From positions 28,920,746-28,984,745 of the forward strand of contig CM019214.1 in NCBI GenBank assembly GCA_009741485.1: 64,000 nucleotides of DNA, read 5' to 3'. A program made the translations under genes and the position numbers. Within the stretch, counting starts at the first letter, position 1; each line of letters begins with the position of its first letter. The notes under the pieces were generated by a model. The model was not told the origin of the DNA. It saw only the letters and a list, made by a program, of their open reading frames with translations, and searched no databases. Source of the DNA: Malurus cyaneus samueli. Taxonomy: Eukaryota; Chordata; Aves; Passeriformes; Maluridae. Of the stretch, positions 1-11,979 are shown piece by piece.

Positions 1-990
1 CTTCAACTTGCAGCCCTAGAATAATCCTGAAATCAAGAGTCTTTCTATTATTTGAGACTAGTGTTATTTTTTCTGAGTTCTTAGGATACGTAAAGTAAAT
101 ATGTATACCAGAGAAAGAAGAATTTCTGGAGATACTTTACACCACCAGAAAGCAGAGTATGATTGCAACAGTGTTCTCTGAACCTATGAGTCCTCTTTGT
201 TAATGCTCATGGTGTAATAAGAAGACAGGCTAGATTTTCTGGTAACTTATTTTGCTCCCATCTTGTAAAAAAATGGAATTGTGCAGCTTACCAGTGGGAT
301 TCTCTTAAGTCTTGACTCTTCCCAGTTAATTCATATTTCTACTATATCTGCCACTAATAAATTTTTAGCCCTGTGTGTTTTATTACACACACATCTATTG
401 CTCAGTTTGGGTTTTTCAGACTGCCTTGATTTTAATCAGAATTGGTTTACATCATTCACTAATTATTGCTAAAATTATAAAGAAAAAGACTCACTGTCAA
501 TTTATGTAAAACAAAAAGTAGCATTTCCTCTTGTCTGTATCTGTATTACCATTTTATTCTTGGTACGTTTCAAAAATCTCCCTAAATTACCCTGAAGAAC
601 TTCTGCAAAAAAAAAACAGCTTTGCATCTTAATTTCCTGTGTATTTTTTCTCAATACATTACTATGATTTTATAGACAGCTTCTGATTCTGTACAAGTTG
701 GGGTTTAGACCAATTGCTCAATAAAGGTCTCAGATTTTTGATAGACCCAATTAATGTAATCTGTTCCTGAAAGCCAACCTGTTGACTCTTTGTAGCCCCT
801 CCAGACTTCATAACTGGCAGAAACAGGTACAGCTGATAACAAGAAAATTTCATGCCATGGTGCCATAGTTCGTTCTGCTCTCGCTTGAATTATGTGCACA
901 TAGATTCACAAGAGCACAGAGGATACACGATAATGATTCCCTATTTTGATTCCTTTGTACACCTCTTCCTATTCCTTAGAATTTCAAGTA
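1..990. other. Intergenic AT-rich sequence, no gene seen
   Basis: This stretch is AT-rich with only short chance open frames, none bounded by splice signals or resembling a protein I know. It lies upstream of the first CpG-island promoter. In amniotes the gene upstream of MCF2L is ATP11A, but I see no sequence here that I can assign to its 3' end. Confidence 0.5.
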
Positions 991-1252
991 ACAGAATCAC
1001 AGAGTGAATGAGTTTGGAAAAGACCTCTGAGATCACCGAGTCCACCCTATAACTGAACACAGCCATGTCAATCAGACCATGACAATGAGTGCCACATCCA
1101 GTCTTTCCTTAAGACCTTCCCCACTCCAGGGACAGTGACTCCATCACCTCTCTGGGCAGTCCATTCCAATGCCTTATGATCCTTTCTGTGAAAACTTTTT
1201 TCCTAATGTCCAACCTAAACCTCCTCTGGTGCAACTTAAGACTGTTCTAAAC
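991..1252 (-). mobile_element. CR1 LINE 3' fragment (minus orientation)
   Basis: The stretch begins with an AGAATCACAGAGTG motif and a 'GTTTGGAAAAGACCTCTGAGATCA' type block, which is the reverse complement of the CR1 3' tail. It continues with the typical CR1 text 'CTCTGGGCAGTCCATTCCAA', 'TCCTAATGTCCAACCTAAAC' and 'CCTCCTCTGGTGCAACTTAA'. The 3' end of the element therefore lies at the low coordinate. The copy is 5'-truncated, as is usual for CR1, and diverged, so it is not recent. The boundary near 1252 is where the similarity fades and is approximate. Confidence 0.92.
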
Positions 1253-2817
1253 ATGTATTCTAGAGTGCTCTTGTGGAGAAATCTGAGCAGGCACAGGGCA
1301 GTAGATCCAGAGAAATTAATTCCTGAACTAAAGGTCCCTCCTTCACCGAAAAAAATGTATTCTGCTTTCCCATCCAGACTCCCAAAGCACAGCTGTGCCA
1401 GTGAGTCTCAACCACCATGCAGAGTTTATCCATCCATAACCCTCCACACCTGTGCAAGAGATGAGCATGTCTGGCTCTCCATCCTTGTTAGATACTTCTG
1501 GGCTTTCTCATCCAAGCTTTCATTTGAGTTGAAAAGTTAAAAAGAGTCATCAAAACTAGCCCCATATTGATTTATAGCATTTTCACACAGCACCAGAAAT
1601 ACCACGTACATGTGTGTGAAAGAGGTGCTCCGTGGTACAACTTTTGCTAGAGCCATAATCCTTCACTGGCTTACAATTCCTAGGAATCCCACCCTGCTCC
1701 TCATATTTAGGACAGATATTTTAAGATAGTTCAGCCTCTTACCAACCCACTTTTACCTTCAGCTGTTATAAGGTGAAAGCACGCATTTGCTCTAGTGACT
1801 TACTTTCTTTATTAATTTCTTCAGACTTCCTAAATGCCATCTGTTCTTAAAATCTGCTTGAAACTTAACTGCTTCCTGCTGAAATTCACCCCAGCTTCTC
1901 ATCATTAGTCAAAACAAAAATATTTTCCATGGAGTATAGCATTCTTTTAAAAGCCAATGTTGTGTTAATGAATATATTTTACTTAATGTAGAAGAAATAA
2001 CATTTCTGAGTCTATTCGTAATAGAATGACAGTATCTCTATTCGTAATAAAAGTCTATTCATCGTAAGATCAATTTCTTCCATAAACTGATACTACTAGC
2101 CAATGCAACAGTATCTTCCTTTGAGCAAAGATTTCTACAGAAATCCTGCTTGATCAATCACATGCTCAGATCTTCAGTCTGACTTCGCACTGCTTGACTT
2201 CAGACAGTGCCTAAGGTTCTGGTTTGACACAGAACACAGCAGGGATCACAGAAGTCAAAACCCTCATGTTTCCACTAGCAAATAAAGCAGGTCAGGAACT
2301 GTCCTTTGGCACAGGAACCAGCTGGCACAACGTGGCTTTCATACGCACAACTAAACTCTGATCTCCTGAAATAGGTCAGTTGCACGCAGACAGTCTGCTG
2401 GGAATGGCCCCCGGCACACACCCACCCTTGAGCTGTGCTGGGAGCTGCCTCAGGGACTGCTGTTTTGCGAGGACACAGCCACGCTGGGGACACCTCCACC
2501 CTGGGGACAGTACAGACGATAACCAATGCTGTGCTTCACTCCTGAATCCTAGTCTCATTTAGTTTACTGCTGTAGGGGTAGCAATAGATACAGAGATCAC
2601 AAATGCCTGCAACACAAAATAGAACTGAAATCTAAATGGTATGTTTGATTGCTGCCTCCCTTGTGCTTCAGAGACTCCCTTCAAAGCTATTTTTGACGGT
2701 AACTCCAAATTAAGGCATCCCCTCTGCTCTTTCATGTTATCATTAATTGGCCCTTTTCCCTGGACAGCCAACCAGATCTTTTCAACCAAAACTGAAAATA
2801 TCCTTGTGAGGTACTGA

Positions 2818-2852
<35 letters not shown>

Positions 2853-3802
2853 TGACCTATTGGAATCTGCACTTTGTCTCTGCAGTCCTGTTTTGCAGTG
2901 GTCACAGGGTCACTCTTTTCTGTGACATACTGGACCACAGGGCATCTCATGGGGAACAGACCATGGCTGCTGCAGAGGTGACTTGGTTACCTACTTGCAT
3001 CTCAGGTTCAGTTTGACCCACATTTTGGGTTAAGCTGCCCTAAGAGGCTGCTAGATACCAAAACCTTGTTTCTGTAAGCCATTTCCTGACACTACCCTGG
3101 GTCACTGGGCTTTAAGAGCATTTCAGGTTATTAAGAAGACAAGTGTGCAAGGCATATCTCTGCCATCTGATCTATTTCTGAAAGCCAGAAGCCTCAGGCT
3201 TAAAAATTAGGAAATACATTAAATATGTGGTAGCCCCCCCTTTGTCCTCAGTTCTGGAATATTTTTCCTGAAAAATTTAGTATCTGAAACTTGCAGTTGA
3301 GTTAGCATGAACATAAAAACACCACTGTTGTAGCAAGGATGTAGAGAGCAGCACTAAAGACTGCTGACTGCCTGAGAGGAAAAGGGAGTGGGAAAAGCTG
3401 TGTGGTCAGTTCGGGACACACTTTGGGTGCTTCCCATGAAACACGTGTCTTCTCTGCAGCACCCATTCTTCACCTGTTTATACGTGCAGCACACAAAAGC
3501 ACATGCTGTGCATTGTTTTGCTTAAAAGCAAAGGTTTTATTGTTTGGGGACACCTGAATTTAAAAAGCAAATATGTGTTGTGGGTTGGCTTGTTGGTTTG
3601 TTTTTTTTTCTTTTTATAATGGGAGAACAAATCCACCTCAAGTGTCTCACCAAGATGTAAACACAAAAGTTTCTGTTACCTTCATATACACATTCTAAAA
3701 AAAGGCAAAACTAAACGCTGGCAGCCAAACAGTGAAGCACCAGGAAATGTCAGAATTGAGGCTGCAAAACTTCACGTGGCACATGCTGTACCTCTGCTAT
3801 TA
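1253..3802. other. Intergenic sequence, no gene seen
   Basis: No recognisable coding exon or repeat family is present, apart from a 31-base A run at 2819-2849 (listed separately) and a C run near 3234. Short degenerate repeats of a TCTATTCGTAATA unit occur at 2010-2060. The small open frames at 2275-2560 sit in a locally GC-richer patch and overlap in several frames, which argues against coding. Confidence 0.5.
2819..2849. repeat. Poly-A run (31 bases)
   Basis: There is an uninterrupted run of 31 A. The sequence 5' of it does not resemble a processed gene copy or a CR1 tail (CR1 ends in short tandem octamers, not poly-A). I treat it as a mononucleotide microsatellite. Confidence 0.9.
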
Positions 3803-3895
3803 CAGAGCCATATGATTTTTTAGGTTGGAAAAGATCTCCAAGATCATTGAGTCAAACCATTAACCCAGCACTTCCACTAAACCATAACCTTCAGC
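3803..3895 (-). mobile_element. CR1 LINE 3' tail fragment (minus orientation)
   Basis: The block 'TTTTTAGGTTGGAAAAGATC', followed by 'TCCAAGATCATTGAGTC' and 'ACCCAGCACTTCCACTAAAC', is the reverse complement of a CR1 3' end. It has the same form as the better copy at 59996-60236. Only about 90 bases remain, and they sit just upstream of the CpG island. Confidence 0.8.
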
Positions 3896-3989
3896 GCCCC
3901 AGCTCCCCAAAAGATGAGGCGATACTCCTACAGGAAGCAACAGCTTTCCTGAAAATAACCTCTTTTCACTAAAGAAGGCACACAAACCC

Positions 3990-4720
3990 CCTACTCCATC
4001 AACCCTCCGAGCCCGGGAAGCACCTGCCCTTTGTAGCCCGCGGCGAGGAGGCGGCGGTGCTTTCCCAGCCCTCACAGGTGCTCGGGGTGAGCGCGCCCGG
4101 GGCGGGGACGAGCGCGGCGCTCCCTTCCCTCAAAGCCCCGCCACACAAAGGGCCGCTCCCGCCGAGCGTGGGGGACAGCGGTGCCCGGAGCACAGCCAGG
4201 AGCGGAGCCCGGACAAAAGGCAGCCCCGACAGAAGGCAGCCCCTCTCCACCGCCTGCCCGCCCGCGGGCGGGGCCCCGCGGCGCCTCCCCCGCACTGCAT
4301 CCCATCCCATCCCGCTTTCCTTCCCTCCCTCCTCCCCTCCTGCGGCGGGCCCCGGCGGGAGGCGCTGCCCCACTCGCCCGGGAGAGCTGCTGAGCGCCGG
4401 CGGCAGCGGCCACCTGGTCCTGCGGGCAGGGCGCCGAGGTGAGTGAGGCGGGCTCCTCCTGGGCCGGGCAGCGCCGCTCCGGGGGCTGGGAGCGCCCCGG
4501 CCCCGCGGGCAGCCCGGCAGGAGCGGAGCGGAGAGGAGAGCGGGGGCCGCGCCACCGGGTCACGGCCACGCGTGTCGGGGCCGCACCGCTCTCACCGCTC
4601 TCTGCCGGGCGGCGTGCCTCTTCCTTCCTCTCTGCTCCGCTTTGCCCCCTCCGTGTCGGCGGCGATAGGTCCTGGCTGGGGGAAGGAAACAAAGGCAAGC
4701 ACGGTAACCTGCCTGAAAAC
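3990..4720 (+). promoter_or_regulatory. MCF2L: CpG island, promoter 1 of MCF2L
   Basis: Roughly 700 bases are strongly GC-rich with dense CpG, in sharp contrast to the AT-rich flanks. GC boxes of the GGGCGGGG type occur at about 4099-4107 and 4266-4275. I see no TATA box, as is usual for CpG-island promoters. The island ends shortly after a consensus splice donor at 4438|4439. That places transcription on the + strand and the start site probably between about 4290 and 4400. Assignment to MCF2L is by position: the next recognisable coding exon on this strand, at 14853, belongs to it. Minus-strand transcription from the same island is not excluded. Confidence 0.8.
4290..4438 (+). other. MCF2L: Noncoding first exon (5' UTR) of MCF2L from promoter 1
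   Basis: The 3' edge is set by the donor GCCGAG|GTGAGTGAG, a near-perfect match to the vertebrate consensus. The 5' edge is a guess placed just after the second GC box, because the transcription start cannot be read from sequence. No ATG between about 4290 and 4438 opens a frame that would join in frame to exon 14853, where a start codon with a family-like peptide exists. I therefore call this exon untranslated. It would splice across a 10.4 kb intron to the acceptor at 14852|14853. Confidence 0.6.
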
Positions 4721-7700
4721 GAGCGGACAGATAAAAACGGGGCGCTCAGCACGGGATGCCCTCTCCTCCGGGGGGCGTGGGGGTGGCCGGGACTGCCCCT
4801 GCCCTGCGGTGCTGGGAGCAGGGCTTGTCCACTTGGGATTGCATCCCCGAATTGGAGAAACAAAGCGGTCCTTTGGTATGAAGAAGGTGTTATAAATGCG
4901 GGGTGTTGTTGGCTGGTGTTACCTGCAATGGTTAATCACAGCGACTATAAAAGAGTATGTTTCTGCCCCTTGTGGTGTTCATTTACCTTTTGTATTTCTC
5001 TAGGGCTGGACTATTAAAATAAATGTGCCAGCTGTGTTTGTAGATTCGTTGGTGGTTTTGTTGTTTTGGGTTTTTTTTCCTGTTTCTTTTTGTATCTACA
5101 AAAGGAAGGAGACTTAAGTGTTTGTAATTTAAAAACAAGAAATAAAGGTTTATTTAAAAATATTTTTAGCCAAAAACCTTGTAAAGGAATTTAAAACTTT
5201 ATCTCGTTAGACTTGGCAATGGTTACTGCCTATTTGCTCTTGCAAGCCCTTTATTTCCTTCATATAGCCAGTTTGATTTAGTGATTTCAGAATGACTGAA
5301 AATATGAATAGCAGAGAAAGGAAAACTCAGAAAGAAAATAAATAGAAGCTAAATTTGTTTTCTAAAAGTTCTTCTGTAGGTTGCATTTTTATGATAATCA
5401 TAAGTGCTTTTTGGAGTTTATTAGCACATATAGAGCTTTTCTGGCTTGGGGAGTAACACAGTCAAATGAATGTTCAGTAGCAGGGTCTGTGTTTTTTAAA
5501 GGTACTTGCCTGTGAAAATTTGGTTTGTACTATTTCTCTTTGGTTGAAAGAGAAATAATATTATTCTGAACAAAAGTAAGCATCTTATCATTTTAGTAGT
5601 AGGGGAGAGTAAAAAGATTTGATGTGGACTCTAATTCAAGAAGGTGCTAAAGCACACTTTTAATAAAGGCACAGTGGTCGGGTAGAAAATTGAGCATTTT
5701 TTTGTGCTTGATGTTGCATGTCCTTTCTTGTGCTTTGGGCTTGGCTGCTGCCACACAACCCTCTTATCCATTCTTATCCCTTCTGTAGGGAGGTCTGGGT
5801 CACATGCGTGTGATTTTCTTTTATTTTTTTTTTTTTTTCTGTTGAACTTTGCAATTCTTGTGTTTCAGATGGTTTCCAGAAGTGATATGCTTCACTGATT
5901 TGGGACTGGATATACAAAAGTAATTACAGAAGTTGCATGGAGAGGCTGGTTGTTATTTTTTTTGATAGTGGAGGTCTATAAAATCAGTCTTGAAGGCAGC
6001 CACCTGTGTGCACTGTTGAGGCATTGTGGGAGCTTCAAATAGCTACCAGATTTAATTGTCTTAAAACATACATCTGCTTGAAACTTTGAATGCAATGCTT
6101 CTTTCTCAATTAAAGTTGTCAGTTGCTGTTTCTAACAAAATTACACTGTTGGGTAAATCCATAACAACTTCATTAGGAAGTATTCATCCTGGTTACTTAA
6201 CAGGAAATTAAATCCACGTAGATAGAAGAGAACTTGCCTCTTCTTTCCTAAAGCATTACCTTTACCGTGCACTTATGTTCAACAAATTCTGCAGACACAG
6301 GACATTGGCAGTGCTGTCCGTCTCCATAGACAGGTAGCTAGGGAAGGTTTCTCAAGCCTTAGGAAACCTCAGTCATCCCTTTTTTCCCCCTCATGTGTGA
6401 GATGGTAAAAGATTAAATGCTGAAGCTGTGAGTCTTGAGGGATTTTTTAGTGAGTTTTTGCAAAATGCTTTTGATCTGCCATAAGCTGGGGTCCAGGGTG
6501 AAGGGGAGGAGGAGGAGAAGGGACATGTGGAGTAGAAGTTCTATGAGCCCTTTGAAACTGGACACCTATTATATGTTTGTCAGCAAGTTGGTGGTATGAA
6601 GTGACCCAAGTGATCTCTCAGAGACCTGCGTCCTCTAAGCTGAGCAAAGCACGTACTCCTGTTTTACGGTCACTGAACAAAGGCTCTCTCCTTGGAGCTT
6701 TCTGCGGAAAAAGCTCTTAGATGTTCCAGGTTCTGATTTCAAGAGAAACTGCTAATATTGTGATGCTTGTTCTTGCGATAAATTAAAAACCAGAACATGC
6801 CATGTACTCAGTGACCTTAAGAAAGCAGCATATACTTTTCTTCCTTCAACTGAATTAGTCGAGGAGTTGGGATTTGCGTGCTTGGCCACAGGTACCTCTG
6901 AGTTAAACAAATAGTATTTGTATGGTGTTCTCATCCTGGTGGGCAGCATCTTTTGTTTGTCACAGCTTTGTGCACAGAATAATGCGTTGGTGAGACGAGA
7001 GTTTGGGTTTATCACAACAACAATTGAACAAGGGGAGATTTATCAGCCCCTTGAAAGAAGGGGTCAAGTACAAACCCACCTCGTTCTTCACAGAGCACTG
7101 CATAGCACTATCAGCTTCTATTGTGTTTCAGGTTAATCTGAAAATGAAACCTGGCTTGTCATTCGCTGGGGTCTTGGGAAAAATCTCTGAAATATGATCT
7201 GAGTGAAAATAGATACGGTGAACCTTTCTAGAGAGGTGTAAGCTGTCCTCCATGCTGTTTTAGAGGACACCACATTCAGGTCAATATTTTATTTGACGTC
7301 TCATGGGTGGAAAGAGAAATGAGTGGGAATGAAAGCTGGTGTGGGGGTAGGATGAGGGGGCAGGAGGAGAAGTTTAGGTATCTAATCCCAAAAGCTCAGT
7401 TTTCAGGATTGTGGGTGGTTTGGTGGGAGTTTTAAAGACTAAGAAAATGTGCTTTTGCTAATAATGATCTCTAGGCAACTGGAATTCTATAATATCGTGG
7501 TTTTCTCACATTTACATTAACACTCCTCAGACTCTGACTTTTGTCTGGTTGTATTCACTCAAAATATGGAAGTTCTTGTGCAGAACACACAAGCCACATT
7601 TCAAATTCCATGCTGTATAAAAGTTGAATGCCCCTGTTTTTTCCTGTGGTTGGGTGCAAAGGGGAAGTAAGGCATGTGTAAGGCTCAGGTTTCTGGAGGA

Positions 7701-10700
7701 GACGAGATGCAGCTCAGGTGAGGATGCTTACAGCCAGTGCAGGAGAACGAGGAACTTCTGGCTTTGTCCCCACCTTATTTCATTCCTGCATGAAGCTGTT
7801 GTTCCCTTGTCCTCGTGCTCTGCTCTGATGGTCTGTGGCTTGGTCTGCACAGGATGTGTAACTCAGAAAAGGATGAGAATTTGGCCAGGTACTTTGAAGC
7901 TCTTCCTGTAGCTGTGTGCAGAGTGGTTGTAGGCAGGCAGTAGGGAAGGTTGCTCAGGTCTTGGGAACTCAGCTATGTGGTGTCATCTTAGGTTTATCTT
8001 TTTAGTCTTTTTGTTAAGGTCTTAAAATACAATGCATAATTCTGAGTTAACGAACAAAAGATAAACTTTTTTTGTCTGTCTGCCCCAAAAGGGGGAAGGC
8101 AGGCAGCTGAGTGTCTTCATTTAAACTTGAAAGCATTCCTTGAAGAAGAAGTGGCTACCTATAGGATGGAAAGTTGAATAAATAAGAAACCATTTCTTTT
8201 ATGAAACAGATTTGATTTTTTTTCCTTTGAAGAGGCCTCAGTTTAGCTCTTGCTTCATAGTCTTACATTTTCTTTGAAATTAGTATTTTCTACATAAGAC
8301 TGCTGATGATTTTTAATGCTTTGTGAAAGGCTTTTAAATAAAAAATGAGACACTTTATCTTGAAGAGCTACTTAGTATTTAAGTTAAATGTTGATCACAG
8401 TACAACTCCAAATGAGAAAGAATTTAGTCTTTAAATTGGTTTTGACTTAAAATGTGTGAGGGTGTTCTACATGCCCTAGAGAGAGATGAGAATGGGTCTT
8501 TGTTGCTGCTGATTTTTCCTCTTCATCTCTCTGAACAAAATGTGAAAGGACTGTGGGAGAAGGGCAAGATAGAAATACAATACCTCCATAGGCAGAACTT
8601 GAGTTATTTAATGGACTTTACTGAAATCCTAAAATGTGTTTAGTGTTTTTATAATGCGACTCATTCTCTGTGACACTCTGTTGGCAATGTATACAAAAGT
8701 GAGACTTTTAATTGTACAAACTCAGGTTCATCTGCAGCTGCCTTGGACTATCTGGAGTTGCAGTAAGGGGCTGGCTGATGAGCCTCGAAGGATCCACTTC
8801 TCTTTCACTCCAGGGAATGCTGAAGTCCTGTGACTCAAGGGGATTCTTAACTCGTCTGGTCTTGGACAATAGGAACCTGGGCTATAATTTGTGTCTGATG
8901 TATTTTGCACTTTCCCCTTGCACTGGGCAGTGGGGAGAATGGCTGGCCAGCATTGCAAAGCACGAAAGTTGGGAAGAACGCTGCAGACTAGGTACATGCA
9001 CCTGAAATAAGAACAATAGTGATAGGTTTAAATACCATTCAGTGTATTTTAATCCATTCTAAAATAAAGAAATACTACTATACAGATATTGGTATCCAGT
9101 TCAGCCTAATTCTCCTGCAGAGATAAATGGATGAGCTCTTACTTCATCATCTGGACTCCCCACGCCGTTACATGGGCGTTACTGAGCTTGGTGAATTCCC
9201 AAGTTTAAGCCTGCAATCCTGGCTGGATATTGAGCTGGGTTTTTTTTTATTATTCCAAGGGCATTGGAATAAACTGTCATCGTGTATATGGAAAATAAGG
9301 GTGTGTGATCTTAGTAGGTACTAAATTAGGAGCAGTTTTCCCCACACAAATACATTTTATTTCTAAATGTATGTAAAAAGTTAAATGGAACAGTGATGAA
9401 AGCATGGTAAAATGCTGCAGTGCTTAAAGGCTGAGGGAGGTAATTTACAGGACAGTCTGGAAATACTGGACAAATGGACTCAGAAGTGAGATATATTTAA
9501 ATGTTTGTGTTGCACCCAACTAGAAGTAATGTCCTGCCTAAGTGTCCCGGGATAGGGCTGAAGAAATTGCATCGTGGCAGCAACAGTGACCCAGTAGCAG
9601 TGTGTGGATTCAGGGTGATGGAGTTAAACCCTGGGAATTGGGTTTAACTGCCTCGGTGAAGTGGCTGCAGAATGTGAATTTAAGTTTCTGAGATAACTGT
9701 GTGCCTTACATAATATGGTTACATTTGAAGATAATAATTAACTATTGCCTTTGCAATGATCTTCTTGAAATGGGGATTTTGGATGGCAAAGTGGAGTAAA
9801 TTCAGTGAAGTTTGTATGTAGAGTGATTGAAATAGGACTCCTGCTTTCAGAAACTGCTCTTATGCCTAAATTTTACGAGCAATGTTTCAGGAAGTATTTG
9901 TGCCTTATTTGAGGGGTAATGTGGAGTTAAGAATTAAGGATATTAAGAATATTATTACTTAAGTATAGCCCTTGGGCTCACAGGTAGAGAGGACCTGGCT
10001 GCAGTGAAGTCTTTAAGGGCCTTTATGTCCTAACAAACGAATCTAAATTGTACCCCTGCTTCTCTTTGGGTATTTCACCAACTTTGACATCTGCAATCTA
10101 GTTTAAGGCAAACAGAGAAACTCAGACTCTCAAGCAGTATTTGTTCTAGCACATGAAACTGAGGTTCAGGAGTTGTTCAGACCTGTAAATGTCAAAAGGA
10201 GATTTCAGTCTTGGGCTTTTTTATTGGTGTATCAGCCCAGTTTTATGTTGACTGAGGGTATGAATTTATCTTTGGATGGTCTGAAATAATGAGAAACTGC
10301 AGACACAGGTAGCTTATTACTGCAGTGAGACAAGTGGGGATACATCCATCAGGGATGCTTTGACCATTTGGAACATCTTGTATTAGCTCATAAACCAAAG
10401 GAAAAAGTTGGGGTTTGAGGCTTTTTTTTCTCTCTCTCTTTTTAATGTTCTCCTTTTTATAGGCAGTCTTGGTCAAGTAGTTCATGGATGTGTGAGCTGT
10501 CTCTCTTCATGGACATGTGACACACACGTACAGTGACTCTCAGCCCTCTTGTATTTTCTTCCCCAACTTCTTGGTCCCCAGAAGCAACTTCTTTACTTCC
10601 TACTGTGTTGGCTTAAAATCTAAGTTCACGTTACTGCTCTTAAAATTAAGGTGATCAGTGGGTCAGAAAATAATTAAGGATTAAGGTCATAAATTAACTG

Positions 10701-11979
10701 CATGTTTGTATATAATTATTTCTGCTAATCTTCAGGAGTTTCCATTCTGTAAAGACAGGCCATAAATTAATGAAATTATTCCTAGAATAATTTGTTGATT
10801 CCTGATGCATGGATCCAGCTGCTTTTCAGTTCACCTTGCACAGGGAGAAAAATCTGCTGGAAGTTTCTGGGATTCTTTTTCCTGCAGAGAAGGCTTCCCC
10901 ATCTCTGCTCCAATTCTTGGGTAAAAAGTTTGGACTGCAGAACTTTAAACTTTGCTAAGTGGCCTTAAGAAGCAAAATCTATTTTATGTCTCCGATGTAA
11001 GGGTAAGAAAGAACGAATTCCCCCTGCTCCCACAGAATTTAAAAAAAAATTGAATTGCTGCTAAGTGCACAGTGCCCTGTGCTGTTTAGGTACCTGCATG
11101 TGCACACTTGTGCCTGTGGTTGCCCATGGCATGCCAGAGTTTTAGAGGCAGAAGCAGCTTAAAACTATGTCCTTTTTGCTACATACATTATTTACAAGCA
11201 AAATGTGCATTAGTACATCTGGAAGTGTTGGCCACTCTGTGTGACAAGGAGGATGTGTGCAATGAACCTGTCCAGTTCAGCAGCTGTAGAAAGACTTGAG
11301 GAATTTGTTTTTAACTCCATTACCCATCCTCTGACAAAGCCTGGAAATAGGCAGTGAGAACTGAGGAAATGGCAGTATGTTGGCTGAAATAAAATGAAAT
11401 TGCTCTCTTTAAACAGGGGAGAAGATGCACCTTGCTGTAATACTTGAAGAGTGTTTTATCTGGAAATCTTCTCCTGTTGAAGTAGTGCAGTAAGTGCCAG
11501 AGAGAGTACTTTATTCTTCATAGGTGATTCCTGAGGGATCTGGTGCTAAGTAATGTGTCTTTTTTGCCTCTTTTTAAACAGATAACTCTCTTACATTATG
11601 AAGGCTTTTTAAATGGAGTTGACTTTGTTCAAGTCTATAAAAGGGATGCCTTTAAATGTAATATAGAGGATCCAGACTTACAGTTAGTATTCATGGTCTG
11701 GAGTGATGCTTTTGCTCAATTTAATCAGCAGCTAGAAACAGATACACTAGAAACACTTGGATTTTGATGCTTGCAGGACAAATTAACAAATTAAGTGCAT
11801 CTGCTTCTTATCTAAGAAACATTAAATTTGCCTGGGGAGGTATTGTTTTCCAGATAGACTTGGAAAAGCCTGTCAGGTCCCTTGTGCTGAGAGATTTGGA
11901 CCATTGTTTTTCTTGCCTATATGCCTTCTGGTGGAGAGTGGGAGCAAACTCATGTGGTGTATTTTGCTGAAGAGTACAT
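4439..11979 (+). other. MCF2L: First part of MCF2L intron 1
   Basis: This is AT-rich intronic sequence. It contains a T run at 5824-5838 and no recognised repeat family. A splice-like open stretch starts at 11582 and is discussed under findings. The remaining small open frames lack splice-site partners or protein similarity that I can recognise. Confidence 0.6.

Noticed and set aside
2700..2849. Processed pseudogene in front of the 31-base A run
   Set aside because: No gene-like sequence, open frame or target-site duplication could be recognised in front of the run.
4072..4863. 263-codon minus-strand open frame over the first CpG island
   Set aside because: GC-rich islands lack stop codons by composition. 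Several frames on both strands are open here, the product is Pro/Arg/Gly/Ala-rich without a domain, and the + strand donor at 4438 explains the region better.
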